Shown piece after piece: positions 44,932-58,190 of a stretch of DNA of 64,000 bases; position 1 is the first letter of the stretch, and each line of letters opens with the position of its first letter. The notes under the pieces are model-generated. The model was not told the DNA's origin and ran no database searches. It worked only from the letters and a program-made list of their open reading frames with translations. Both the position numbers and the translations under genes were made by a program. This DNA comes from Narthecium ossifragum. Its lineage: Eukaryota > Streptophyta > Magnoliopsida > Dioscoreales > Nartheciaceae. The DNA lies in contig OY986972.1 in assembly GCA_963920575.1 (NCBI GenBank), positions 14,272,010 through 14,336,009 of the forward strand, written 5' to 3'.

Positions 44932-47425
44932 TGTCACACCCCGATCCAGAAAACCCATCCAGATCAAGGCGTGAGCCATCTAAACCTGTTACATCATCAA
45001 TAGGCGCATATATATAACTGCTATGAATTTAAACAATTTGGTTCTCCAGTTCAGATAAAAAAAAACTCGACAGGATCTCCTTTATAAATATAGCACAAGA
45101 AACCTGTACATTTTATAATTTTACAATCTTAACATCCTCACATTCTTCAACATCTATATCAAATAATATTACAAAATTTCTCAAATACAACTGAATTAAT
45201 AATCTTACAACTTTATTCTCGAATACATCATTTTGTACATCTCTGATTAAAACTGTAAATTATCTGTAGAAGAACTCCTCGACGCTCCAAGTCCTCGATC
45301 ACCTCGAAATACCGCGCCATCTTCTAAAGGAACACCTGAAAGAAGGAACTGTATCGACCTGCATCGCCGATGCAGCCCAGGTAGGATGAGCAACAATGCC
45401 CAGTAGGGTTCTACTCTACGTCACACATAAAGGAAGGGAAACTGTAACTGTGTCATCCTCCGCCTAAGCCTAAGGTATCCCAAGGGTCCTATGACCCTAT
45501 CGATGTCCCAAGGGCTCCCGTCATGAACCTCTCTCTTGAACATGTTACCAAGATCACCCTAAGCACCAACAGGGGAACGGTACCATGCGGGATCACCCTT
45601 ACCCAAGAACAAACGAGAGGAAACAATGACTGCGGGCTCCTGTCCAGGTACCACCCAGCCCAGTCATACCATCTCTCGCGGGGACACATATGTCAGGGAA
45701 CGCATCGACAACCACCCTTAGCACTTGGCCTTGGAGACCGACACGACCTCTACACCTCAAATATAAATATATAATCCATAGTCGACTATAGCAATAACCT
45801 CAAATGATATCCAACATAATCATTGATGACAAACACGTCCTAATCCTCGTCTATCCAAACCCCGGTCCTAGGGCTAGATCCGGGCTACCCGAGAACCCCG
45901 GATCGGCGATCGAATCCATCGCCTACTACCTAGCCTAAATGCCTCTAATGCAATCAGATGCATGGAATGCTCAGGCACAAGAATATAGAAATAGAAGCAT
46001 GCAACAATATACCAAAACAACATACACGGGCTAGGCGAAGCGTCAAGCTTGCCGAAGGGTAAGCATAGCATGGGTCTACATCAAATAAAGGTCTAACTAG
46101 CAATTAAAGATCTATCTAATACAAATACGGCAACACAGGCCGTAAACAAGCAAACACGCAATTCCATCGAAATTTCGGCATTACGACGGCATATACAGCC
46201 GTCTATCGAACTTTCTACAAAGGGGCACACCCCCAACCACACAATTACAACAATCAACCATGATTATAATATACATCAACTAGGGCACACCTTTGGCCCA
46301 TTCAATTATCTACACATCCCAAGGGCATCACTTCCTTGGTTAATCCCACAAATAAAATAGAAACATGCGCGCTGCCGGCCCTAGGCTTCAACATGATATA
46401 AGGCCATATCAAATGGCAATCTACAGTAAACACAGGGATGACAACAAGACTCAGCATAGAATTAAATAGAGGGGTTATTAACCGTTATATCAATTAAGGC
46501 ATGCAATCACAGATTAAGAAATCCCACAGAGCAATCGAAGTAACTAGAGGTTATCAGACGTCTGACTGGAAAGCTTTCCTATTGACATTTCATCAAATAC
46601 GAAGAACCAAAATCCGAGAGCCAGAAAAACTGGGGGAGTCCAAAACTCTATCGCGGCATTCTGAAAGAAATCTTAACCATAACCAGTGCATCCAAAAGGA
46701 ATCCAAACATCCGAGAAAGCTCAACCATCACCAGTTGATCCCAAAGAAATCCAAACAATGAAGAACATATTACCCGAAGAGCTGTGCACCAGTCTCTGTC
46801 ATGCACACCATGAACGAAAGAGACGGAGGTAGCATAGTTCTAAATCCGAGAGCAGGGAAGGACATGGAAACCCAAACACCTCAAGCAACCCATGCAAGCC
46901 AGGGGATAAACAGAGCAATGAATGCTAGAGAAAGGAAGACCCCAACGACCCTCCCATTGGTAGGTTCAGATCCAAAACAAAGACCGCGCACTAGAAATCA
47001 GAGATTGGCAGTGAATCGAGGGAAAACACACGGTCGCCGCAATGCGATCAAGTTAAGACATCCAACTCTAATCAGTAAACCCAAACCAGATGCCCTAAGA
47101 TTCACAGGAAAAATCGGGAGGAGAGTTGGGAGAGGATCTTAAACACCTGAACAATCCTAAGTCCCTCGAACGATCCATGGCAGCCAGGGAAAAACAGAGC
47201 AGCAGACGGAAGAGGAAGAACCTGGAAACCCAAGAGAAATCCGACGACCCAATAGCTTAACATCGGCACAACCCATCCAGCAAGAAGGACTAAGCATTGC
47301 ATCACGCAAGAACAGAGCATGGCAGCAGGGGAGGGAAACAAAAAGCTTGCATTAACAAACCAGACAATGCATGGCATGGGGAGCCATAAAAACAACAGAG
47401 AAGCCAAGAACTTGGGTAGCATGCA

Positions 47426-49836
47426 TGTGAGGGCCCGTCCCTCCGACCTGGCTCGACCGCGTGGGTCGAGAGCCGGTTTCCTATTGGTTTGGTTCCGCGT
47501 CGAGTACGATCGGGCGATCGTATGGCGGTTTGGACCCCGGGGGTATTTTGATAAATATGCCCTCTGGTGGTCGGTTTCACACCCGCGTTGCACCCACAGC
47601 CTTGGATTGATGTATGTGTTTGATTAGAATCTCTAGGGTGCGTCCGATCGGAGGATCGGAGCTCGATCGGGAAAGATCGAATCGGACGGCTGAGATCGAT
47701 CCGGATCTCTATATAAGCCCTGTCCCTTTCTCACTCTTTCCTTCTCTTCTCCTTTCGTTTTCTCTCCTTCTCTCTCCTTCGGCTGAGCTAAGGTTTGGAG
47801 ACGCGGCTTTCGGAGCGCGGATCTTCGAGGCTTGACTGGTTGGACGCGTGGAGGAGCTGCCCTACTTGCTCAAGTAGGTGTTTCTATCTCGATCTTAGGA
47901 TCGGGTTCTCTTAGGATAGGTTTAATGTCTTTTAACTATAGGAGTACTTGTTAGAATGCTATGTTGCTCATTGTGCATGTAATGTGACTGATTTGAAGTA
48001 TTTCTATCACACGATTTCCGTATTCCAACGGCTGGTTTCCGTATTATCACCGTTTTGTCGGCTTTCGCCCGTTTTGACCTAGATAGGAGATTTAACCATC
48101 AAAACCGTGATTTCTTTATACCATTGGTTTCCCCATCGTTAATTACACTTGCTTGCAAAATTTCATTAACGTCCAACTTGATTTGATCCTTGAATTCCAA
48201 GGAAATGGATTTTCGGCACTATTCTGATGAACTGTGCCTGAGGCTCAACGGTCGATCAGTGCATCGACCGTCAAGTATTGATTTGCTCTTTCTGGACCTG
48301 ACGGTCGACCGTCGCATCGTCCGTCAGGCTCTGTCGGGGTTTTGGACTCCCACGGTCGATGGATCGATCGACCGCGGGTTCTCTCCCTTTTTCATCCCGC
48401 CTCATGGTCGACCGTCGCATCGTCCGTGAGGCTCTGCCCCCTTTTGGGGCTTCCCAGGGTCGATGGGTGGATCGACCGTCGCCCTTGGGGTTTTTCTCGT
48501 TTTGGTCCCACGGTCGATCCGGCCGACATCGACCGTGGTCTCACGGTCAACCGTCGGGTTGACCGTCGCATTGACCGTGGACCCTTGAGCAGTGTTTTCT
48601 GGTTTTTCTTGGATGGCTTTCACTTGGGTTTGATAGCTAAACATGTTGAGAGGTTGGTATGAGGATTTCATGAAGTTTTCAAGGGATTTCCACTGAGATT
48701 AAGGATTGAATCGCATGTTGATTTCCTTTGAGTGAATTAATGATGTGGCTTGCTTTTAAATACATGTGTGGTTGGTATTAAATTGCTTAATTGTTTTCTT
48801 AGCCATTAGCTAGCTATGAGTGCTAGCTAATGTGGAATTGTGGAACCTTAGCCTCTTGCCGGCGAGTGTCGAGGGCTATTGTATAATTGTGAACCTGTAA
48901 TTGATGCTGTGGCATATAGAGACATCTAGGGTAGATGTTTGCATAGGTTCACGCATTGTGTACATTAGAGGCATATGAGGTTAGGCGGGCGATGGTTTGG
49001 GTCGCCGATCCGAGACTCTCGGGTAGCTCGGATCTAGCCTTAGAACCGTGGCTGGGTAGTCTGGATTAGGGTGTGATTGTTTAATCGAATCTTTTGTTAT
49101 TGAGGATTGGCGATAGTTGACTCTGATCAGTGTTTGAGGTTTAGAGGTCGTGATGGTCTCCCAAGGCCAACGGCTAAGGATGGTTGTCGGTGCCCCTGAC
49201 ATGGTCCCCAGGCAGTGGCTTTCTGCTGGGTAAGGGTGATCCTACTAGTTCTGGTTCTCTGTTTCCTCCCAGCGTGTTTGGTTGATGTATCCCAGCGTGG
49301 TCGGTTGAGAAGAGTAGGATCCTTGGGGTAGTCGGCAGGGGTCGTGGAACCCCGTGGCATTCCTTAGACTTGAGCGGGGAGACAACATCGTTGTTGTTTT
49401 CCTCCCTTCTGTGTGCCGTAGAGTAGAACCCTACTGAGCTTATCGATCACTCCTACCCGGGCTGCATTTGCAGGTGCAGGCGCAAGTTATTCGTCTGTGG
49501 AGCCCGCGAGATCGGCCTTTGGCGGCGCGAGTACATCCAGAGGCGCCTGAGGTTTTGCTGGAGGTTCGACTGTTGTACTTTTTGGGATATTTTGTATATT
49601 GTAAACATTTCGAGGACTTTTGGCATTATGTATTATATCTATCCTTGGAAGATTTTTGTATCAAATATTGAATAGTACAACTGATGTTATATAAATCGAA
49701 TATCTGTTTACCTCTGGATTATAATTTGTTTAAATTTATCCATCTTTCCGCATTTGTATCGCGCCAATTGAAGATGAATAGAGATAGGAACCCTCACGCG
49801 CCGTCCTGGATGGGTTTTCTGAGTCGGGGTGTGACA
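47426..49836 (+). mobile_element. Solo LTR, chromovirus family A
   Basis: 2411 bp, TGTGAGGGCCCG to GGGTGTGACA. Flanking pentamers ATGCA and AAGCA differ at one base, acceptable as an aged duplication. A clean TATA box CTATATAAGCC lies at about 47700-47710, followed by a CT-rich leader. Hairpin array at 48244-48588. Donor-like GTAGGTG at 47874 and acceptor-like TTTGCAG at 49467-49473. The most regular promoter region of the family A copies. Confidence 0.85.
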
Positions 49837-49927
49837 AAGCATCACGACGGAAACAACGGAGGGAGAGGGAAAAGACTCATCAATCCGAAAATAGGGAAAG
49901 CAACCCTCATCGAAAGCCACCACTCAT

Positions 49928-51372
49928 TGATACGACTTGTAAAGTGTCGTGGCTTAACAAGTCTGACCAAAATTACAATATATTCCGGTGCTCTACTTTA
50001 ACTACTAAGAACTAGTAGATAGTGGAGAGTCCGAGTCGAGTCCACAGGAATTTAGGTGATTGAGATCGAATGCCTAGTGAATTTCCTACTAATGAGTTAA
50101 GAAAAGATTGCAGGTTGAAATTAAACTAAACTTATACTAAAGGATTTATGAATATGAGAGAAAGGACCATAGGATTCTTAATCAGTAACTAAGGATCTAC
50201 CAAATCTTCCTAAGATCAGGGTTTGCAAACACGATAAATGACTTCCTAATAATTGATAAATGAATGGCTAGTTCTCCTTATCACTCAACAAGTTCTGTTT
50301 AGGATTCCTTGTTGGCAAGAACAATTATCTAATTATCAGTGACCGAATGATTAGTTACGTTCACTGCTAATGAACCCTCTTATTAGGATGAATTCATCGC
50401 AAATACTAACATGGATATAGATCTAGGTGTAAGATCGAAAAAACTTCGCATCTCGATAGCCAAACCTACAAAGGTAAGATACATGAAGGACTAGGGATAG
50501 ACCGTAGTGGGACTAGCACTATCCAATCCCTAATCACGAAGAAGATTCCATCCGAGATATCATGGGACTAGCATGATCCTCTTATTTGGATGAATCCAAG
50601 CCAAGCCCTAGCATACACAAGCTCTAGAATCAAGTGCAAACAAAAACGATTCATACATCCAGCACAAAATCAACACCAAGATAAACGAAAATAGAATCAA
50701 TCCATATAAGCCAAATAATCGTGCATACAAACCCTAGAATTAAGAAATCCCTAGTAAAAACCCTAGTTACATCATAAGAATCCCATGGTTAGAGTTTTTG
50801 TTACTCATCTTCGGGGGGTGATCCATCGGTCGAAGTTGATGATCTCCACCCGCCATGGATCTCCTCCAAAGAATCATCGAAGAAAAGTGTAGAAAAAGAT
50901 AGAAAAACTCTCTCCAAAAACGTCTGGAAAAAGCCCCCCGAAAATCCCTAAACACTGACTACTTATAGCCCAGGAAACAACCTCCCACGGATTAGATCTA
51001 AGCCGTCGAGTTTTAACTCTGGCCGAGTCGGATCGATCGCACTCTTGGAGTTGGATCGATCCGTCTTCTTAATTTGCTGGTAACGCCCGAGCCGGATCGA
51101 TCGTGCCTGTCGAGTCCGATCAATCGTTCACATGTTACTACGCTTGCTGTTTTTCCCCAAGCTGGTTGAGTCGGATCGATCGCTCCTGTTGAGTCCGATC
51201 GATCTGACTTGTCAAAATCGCCAAAATCCACTTGTTTTAGCTCCAAAGTTGATTTAACTCGTAGCAGGACCTGTTATACCTGAAATGGGATAAAAGTAGT
51301 CAGTACAGCATTGCTCGGGGCCCAACAAAGCCAAATTACAATGGTGTTTCGTGCACTTTTCAAGTCTTATCA
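49928..51372 (-). repeat. Left (3') LTR of the Athila-like element
   Basis: 1445 bp from TGATACGACTTG to GTCTTATCA. Shorter than the right LTR by about 130 bp, lost from within the hairpin array. GATCGATC array at 51024-51207. Minus-strand TATA-like GGCTATAAGTAG at about 50960-50971. Confidence 0.87.
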
Positions 51373-53183
51373 CACCCCCAACTTGACCTTTGCTAGTCCT
51401 CGAGCAAAGCAAACCAAAATTCAAAATCAAAGTAGTAACTCTAACTTGCCACTTCCGTAGGTCTCACGATTACACTTGGCATGTGCAACAAGCCTTTAAA
51501 CCCCTGGGCGGCCCCAATGGAGGAGTTATAGTCTCCTGAGGGTTTCCCGTGATGATACCCACAAACATCTATACATCCCCTTTAACATGCCATCAGAACT
51601 CCATTATAATACTCATTAATTCAAATGCACTAAACAGAATCACTATCAATGAGACTATTCTTCAATCCATAGTCATATAAACATAAAGTAAATAAGAACC
51701 AACCAAAGCATAGTTCCAGCACTTCAACATATTTAATCATGGTTCAAAAATAACTTTGACTCTCCAGTGTGTGAATTTGGTTTCACATATATCATAATAT
51801 CCATTATATCCAAACATTCCACCAGTCAAGGTCACAATTCTAAGCAAGCACATATTTTCCACTTACCACATAACAATCTCTGTCCTTTTTCTTTCATTTC
51901 TATTTTTTTTCTTTTTTTTTCACAAGGGTCTTCAACCGTTTTACGCGAACAACACACATTGTTAGGCACATTGCCTGGTTACTAAGTATGAAGTCCTTTT
52001 TTTCTTCTGTTAGGACATTCAACCGTTTTACGCGAACAACATGCTGGTTAGGCACCCTGCCCGGTTACTAAGTTGAAAGTCCTTTCTCTCAGTGTTAGGC
52101 AATTCAACCGTTTTACGCGAACAACACGCTGGTTAGGCACATTGCCCGGTTACTAAGTTGAACCCCTCCACTTTTCACACACATATACTTTTTACGGACA
52201 GAAAACTGCATGTGTCCATGTATCTTTTGTGACATGTCCTAAAATCATAGATCTATCCTAGTTTCATGCTCAGAATCTAACTTCAACTCATCCACATGTG
52301 AAAATGCTCAAGTGCAATATGATATGTCAAGTTATCCCTAAATCATGGTAAAGTTGTTAAAGTACAGAACTCATGTCATGCATTGTTTAATTTACTGAAT
52401 TTTATGTAACATATGAATTTCTGAATAACTCATTGAATAATATTCTAAATGATGCATCTTCATCAATAACCATCATAACTTCCTTCGACTGACACGTTAT
52501 AAGGGATGCATAAACTTCGGTTATCATAAAATAAATAGTTATGAATTCTTAGAATTCTACTCCCCAACTTAAATGTAATTGTCCCCAATTACACTAAGTC
52601 ATAAAAAGGAAGCAAAGAATGTAGGATAGAGATAACCTGAGATGCGTCATACGAAAAAGTAATCTTGAGGATAAAAAGAAAAGCAGATTTGCAGATCAAG
52701 GTTAGGCGTGAAAAACCCAGTAATGGCGTGAGGGCACCCAGCTGTGCAGGCGCTAGCATATATACCCTGGACGAGCATAGAAGAAATACCCCATGAATGC
52801 ATTTATGGAAAGTAAAAATAATCATAAAAGTTGGAGAAAAATCGGGCAGCATTCCCTCTATTTATTCAGTTAGCACAAAGGTTGTACAATCATTCATCAC
52901 AATGACAGAAAAAAAAACAAACTATCCTGGGCTTCCACCTGCAGCAGCAATAACAAAGACAAAAACATCCACCCAGACAATAATAGATTGGCACACGCAG
53001 CCCCTCACACTCCCGGGGAACACCCCCCAAAGCCAAAAAGTCAAAAAGATATATAACTATAAGGTCACGTAAATACAAAAATGAGTCAGCCAACGACCAA
53101 CGACAACTCAAAACATGCCAACACACGGCCGTAGATGCAAGAAACCTAAAAGATTTACAGGTAAACCAAGCAAGCTTCTAAGG
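51373..53183 (-). other. Athila-like 3' region with 85-87 bp tandem repeat
   Basis: No supported gene. Next to the LTR is CACCCCC (GGGGGTG on the transcript strand), the likely polypurine tract. Three tandem repeats at 51925-52168 each contain TTCAACCGTTTTACGCGAAC and GGCACATTGCCYGGTTACTA. Long T runs at 51900-51920. Ends at the TAAGG duplication (53179-53183). Confidence 0.6.
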
Positions 53184-55599
53184 TGTCGCGCCCCGACCCG
53201 TGTAGGCCCAATCGGGCCGAGCGACGCGAAGCGGAACCTAACCTACTGCGAAAATTTTGGCGAGGTTTCCCTCTATTCGTAGTGGTTATCCTAGCAATCA
53301 CAACCATCCTGTATTATACAAAAATTTCAAACTTCAAAGACTGAAACTGGAAATTTATATACAATCCTCAAACAGGAAAATTATACATTTATCACTCCCG
53401 TAGGAGACTATCTATAACAAAAAGGTAAAGACTGGAAGATCGCCACCTCTCAAGTACCGCCAGACGCCGCCACGTCACCAAACACCGGCCCGGTAGGGGC
53501 GACCGAAGAAGAGCTAGCGCCAGCACCTGCAAAACGTAGCCTGGGTAGGTGTGAGCACTATGCTCAGCAGGGACACTACACTACGACACTCACAAGGGAG
53601 GGAACACAACAGTGTCGCCCCCGAGCAAAGTCTGGGTGTACACAGGGGTCCCACGACCCCACCATGTGTCCCGATGAGGCCCAAAACCAGCACTACTGTC
53701 TCACAGCAGGAAGCTAACACTGCTGGTGGGGTCGTCACTCCTAACCAGAGCCGACACCGCTGAGTCGTCACCACCGATCAAGAGACAGGGAACACCGGAC
53801 ACATGGCTGCACCTCAGGACTCGGCTCGAGGTCGACACAACCTCTAATCATCAAGCAACATGTATTCTGGTCAAACTAACCCTATCATCGAAAACGACTG
53901 AATACTACAAATCGAGTCCTGGACCAAGCTACCCGCAACGGTCCTAGAGCTAGATCCGGACTACCCGAAGCCCCGGATCGGCGGTCAAGCCACCGCCAGC
54001 GTCCTACACAGATGCAACTAATGCACAATACAATGCATGTCATGGACATGCGCAGGATAATACAGATAAACATGCAACAATATGAGATGATATATCAAAC
54101 AAGGTCTGGGCACGGCATCCTGCCGGCCCGGGGTGGTGAACAGGTAATTAAGGTCTAAGGAGCTGCTGCAGTGGTACCACCACCAACTGCCAGCAGTCCA
54201 CCACAACACCTGCAACGGGAAGCAGCCCCGCAAACAACAGCTCACAGATAATACAAATAAAGCCCTCGGCGCACGCCGGCATGCAAGGCTAAGGAAAGCT
54301 GTAGGGCTACCCGCCCGCTTATTCTAAACATCCCGGGAGTCATTACTCCCCCGGTTCACCACTGCCCTATTATAGGGCTAACATGCTTAAACATATGTAC
54401 AAGGTATTAAGACAGTAGAGAAAACAAATACATGCAAAGCCCCGCGAGCAAAACAAGACAAATTCCTCTCTCTGCCATAGTCGGATCGATCCCTTCCCAA
54501 GGGAAGGATCGATCCCTCTAACGGCAGAGAGCAAACTCTCTCTATCGCGTCGAGTCCGATCGATCCATCCTCCCAGGACGATCGATCCGACTCGCGATAG
54601 GGAACGTCTTCCCTGCCGCGCCGAGAAGGATCGATCCCTCCCTCCAAGGGTCGATCGATCCTACTCGTGACGAGGGGAAATCCCATGCTATCCAAGGCAT
54701 CGGGATTGATCGCCCTCACCAGGGGCTGATCGATCCTGCTCGGGTTCAGCATGCCCAACAAGGAGGGATCGATCCGTCTCACAGACGGATCGATCGGTTG
54801 GGTTCTCCGATAAGCCGATGGCGAGAAATACCGTCGGAAAACTCCACTAAATCCCACCAAAACCTGGGATCTAGTAGTACGAAGCATCACGAATCCAAAA
54901 TCGGCAAAAATACTACAATCTAACATGAATACAAAGAGTTCTAAGCATAAGAACCCCGACAGCCGGAAAAGCTTCCAAAAACCCGAAGAAGGTAGGTAGG
55001 AATCCCTACCGGAGCAAGAGCAGCTTCAATCCCAGCTGCTATGCCTTGGATCGTCCACGAACTCTTCGAAATCCAGAGAAGATCTCAGCCAAGAAAATCG
55101 AATTTCCAAAGAGATCTGAGGAAGAAGGTTCTGTTTGTTTTATAGGCAAACGAACCGACTTAGCAGGATCGATCCGTCCAAGGAGACCGATCGATCCAGC
55201 TAAGAGACCGGTCGATCCAGCAAATGAGACCGATTGATCCAGCCACGGGAACGATCGATCCAACCAAGAGACCGATCGATCCCTCTCCGAGTCCGATCGA
55301 TCCGTCCCAAGAGACCGATCGATCCGACTCAACGATCCACGTTCCTTTCAAAGATTGATCGATCCTTTTAGCAAGGAAGGATCGATCCGTCTCTCGCAGG
55401 AAGCTGGTCTTGGGTTAAAACTTAAACCCAAGCCCGGATCTTTCGATCCCGGGTCCCACTAACCATTCTAGCCCAACAATACCACAAACATGGTCAGTGT
55501 GTGCACACGCGAGTGTGAAACAAACCGACAAGGCGTAATTTACCAAATTACCCTTGCGGCCCACGATGAGCCACAGGAGTAGAGGGACGGGTCCTCACA
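53184..55599 (-). mobile_element. Solo LTR, chromovirus family B-like
   Basis: 2416 bp, TGTCGCGCCCCGACC to GGTCCTCACA, bounded by TAAGG (53179-53183 and 55600-55604). Two hairpin arrays: 54478-54800 and 55165-55400. A minus-strand TATA-like CCTATAAAAC at about 55137-55146 lies between them, so one array is upstream of the promoter and one in the leader. Donor-like GTAGGGATT at about 54995-55010 and acceptor-like TTTTGCAG at about 53526-53533 on the minus strand. Confidence 0.87.
54478..54800. repeat. GATCGATC hairpin array in family B LTR
   Basis: Five adjacent hairpins. The first is almost perfect, with arms GGATCGATCCCTTCCC / GGGAAGGATCGATCC. The next extends outward to about 20 bp through CGCGTCGAG / CTCGCG. 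The others repeat the plan with different outer arms. A second array of alternating GGATCGATCC units is at 55165-55400. Confidence 0.78.
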
Positions 55600-55604
55600 T
55601 AAGG

Positions 55605-57237
55605 ACTCAAGGCTGAGGCGGTGACCCAGGAAAGGATAACGGCCGATAAGGTACGATAGCAAGCACGGCACGGAGCAGGGTGAAGGTCGTCAAGACGTGT
55701 ACGAACGTACGAAAGGTCCGCCCGGATGGCCGAGACGTCTGCACGAAAAGCTGCATCACGCGTGTCCACTGCATCCAACCGCTGGTGTAAGCGCGCGAAC
55801 TCAGCGCGGAACTCTCTGTATATCTCACCCAGTGAAGGATGGTCAACCGGCTCGTACTCTGGCGCATGATGCGCGCGGCTGGGACGCGGCTGGCGGAGAA
55901 AAACGGCGGCCCTCCTCATGTGGCCGAGGACCTTGCTCCTGGTGGCGGACCCAAAGTGTGCCGCCTTAAGTGCATCAAGCGACACGGTCGGTTCCCCCTC
56001 TGGGACGCAGTCCTGGCGCTGTAGACGGTGGAGATAAGCTGAGGATGTGGAAAGGCGGCGTCGTCGTAACTCGGCCGCATTTCCATCACCGCCCGCCGAT
56101 AGAACTGAGCAACGTCCTCTAAGATCATCTGTGGAATACTCATCGCCCAATCCTTGGCCAGCAGCCACAACATGCGGAGCCAGTCCCCGGTCCGATACTG
56201 ATCATGCCCCATCTGGAACACGTTTCGGCGCAGCACATCGTCTACCAGCCACATGTGCGCCGGCAGCTCGGCGCGAGTAAAAGTGTCGACGTGCTGACGG
56301 CCCGGATGGAGGAAAAGGTAGGGAATGGACTCGTGGACATATAGCTCATCGGGCGTCGCTCTGTGGAGGCCAGGACAGTGTTTTGGAATTAACAGCGCAT
56401 CGCAGACGGCCCGGAGAGTCAAAGATACCTCGACACCGTCGATCATGGAGGTGAAACCCCGGGATGCGTACTTGCAGGACGTATCCTCGTCGCGCTCGTC
56501 GCCAAAAGGAACGGGCTGCAAGTTCTGATAGAACATGCAGACCAGCCGTACACAGAGGTGGACGGATTGCACAGCGGTAGTAGACCCCGGCGCTCGAGGG
56601 TCGCGATAGAGTCTTGGGCGTGCTCGATCGTCCGGAAGAAGTCGACGTCGAAGGTGTATTCCATATTAAGCTCACGGATCCAGCGAGGATGGAGGCCGCG
56701 GACATTGGTCAGAGCAGTCGACGGCTGGGACTTCTTGCATTTGGTTTGTCGTCGGGGTGGTTGGGACGAGGACGCAACAGCGGCTGCCTTCCGCTTGCCG
56801 GACGAAGGAGTAACCGCCGTCAAAGAAGATGGTGGTCTCGAGGCTCGGATCGGTCGTGACGGAGGTAGAGAAGAGGAAGAAGACGGCGAAGAGGTGGATG
56901 TTGCTAGCGAAGTACTCGTCGGAGCCGCAGTCAAGGGTAGCCGTCCGACAGGAGGCATGGAAGAGGAAGCGGCGACGGCTTTCCCTTTGCCGCTGAGGCC
57001 CTTACTAGTGACATTCTTCGCGCGCACGATGGTAGGGGTGGACGACGAAGAACGGAGCCGGTGACGCTTGACGGGAAGCAAGTGACCGCCGCAAAGGGTG
57101 TGAATGGGATGTGAGGAAAAACGGCGAGGTCGTGAATGGGGAAGAGGGTCAGACGAAGGGAATGGAATGAGGTAGAGGACGGGGATAAGGAGGTTGTGCC
57201 GGAGACGAGGCCACGCACCGGCCGGAGGTGAGAACAA
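55605..57237 (-). pseudogene. ORF3 of the Athila-like element (env-position protein)
   Basis: Three overlapping minus-strand frames (57237-56443, 56572-55916, 56168-55605) together cover one protein, with frameshifts near 56545 and 56000. It has a Ser/Pro/Lys-rich N-terminus (about 57080-56760), a globular domain with RELNMEYTFDVDFFRTI, RLVCMFYQNL, MIDGVEVSLTLRAVCDALL and HMWLVDDVLRRNVFQM, and a C-terminal coiled-coil-like helix (EIYREFRAEFARLHQRLDAV, about 55820-55750). The order and several residues resemble the copia ORF3 at 30606-31823. No membrane span is evident. The start codon is uncertain: ATGs at 57237, 57218 and about 56957 are all possible. Likely the PF20167 family, by memory. 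Confidence 0.7.
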
Positions 57238-57239
57238 GG

Positions 57240-57810
57240 ATCGGTGGCGTCCGAGCGAAACAGAGGGGAGAAAGCTGGATCGATCGAAGGGAGATAAGTG
57301 CCCTAGGATCGATCGAACCCTGGTTATAAACCCCTTAAAAACACGACTTCGATCGATCCGTCTGTTGGGGTTGGATCGATCGAACGCTACGTGGCAACAT
57401 CGGGAGAGATCGGGTGATATAGTGAATAAGTAGGCCCAATCGATCCAACATGATTAGAAGGATCGATCCTACTGACCCAACTGGACTCATTGCGAAGGAC
57501 GGATCGACGGATTGATCGGAAGGCCACTTGGCAAAAACACCACGCTCTGTCACCAAAAAACACCCACCTCGGATCGATCCCTCTCCCAAGATCCGATCGA
57601 TCCGACTATTGTAAGGAGTAAAGCAAAGATTGAGGGAAAGACGGATCGATCAGGTGATGGGGTGGCGAAAACACCATGTTCTGTCAAGATTAAAAACGCA
57701 CCTCGGATCTATCGGACACAATTGGACGGATCGATCCAACTAAGGCCCTATGAAAAATATACACGACGCACAGACAGATCGATCGGTCTAGATCGGCTAG
57801 ATCGATCGGG
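57240..57810. repeat. GATCGATC hairpin array before Athila-like ORF3
   Basis: About a dozen GGATCGATC/GATCGATCC half-units, pairing as hairpins such as CGATCGATCCGTCTG...TTGGATCGATCGAA (about 57350-57385) and GGATCGATCCCTCT...GATCCGATCGATCCG (about 57575-57605). It sits between integrase and ORF3, as the copia array does. A minus-strand TATA-like TTTATAACC lies at 57321-57330, followed by a CT-rich leader toward ORF3. Confidence 0.72.
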
Positions 57811-58190
57811 CTCAATGAAACGTGAAAAATTGCATAATAAACCTGGGAATTATGCCTCTAATCGTCACGTAAAAATACAGACCTCTCCAGGCCATAAGAA
57901 TACAAGCATAGCTACCTCAAACCAACAATTAACACGACCATCCACTTGCAGCGATGACAACATTATCAGACAATCAGAAGCAACTACGCAAATAAGTAGA
58001 AATTACGCAAGCATGCAAAGAAAACTTGAAAAGAAAGAACGAAACTAATTAAAAACAAATCAAGGATGGGTTGCCTCCCATCAAGCGCTTGGTTTAACGT
58101 CTCTAGCTCGACCCAATGATAGCGCAATTACTCAGGAATTGGTTCATGCAACCGTTGTGTGTCTTCTAAGGTCAGAGGATTTTCTATGTA
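57811..58190. other. Athila-like spacer without a supported gene
   Basis: AT-rich spacer between the hairpin array and the integrase tail. It contains the phrase GGATGGGTTGCCTCCCA at about 58063-58079. No open frame with recognisable similarity. Confidence 0.4.

Noticed and set aside
46501..47142. Two plus-strand ORFs of 86 and 113 codons
   Set aside because: Located inside the family D LTR, of low complexity, with no recognisable similarity.
56558..57064. 168-codon plus-strand ORF opposite Athila-like ORF3
   Set aside because: Antisense shadow of the Ser/Pro-rich N-terminus of ORF3; no recognisable domain.
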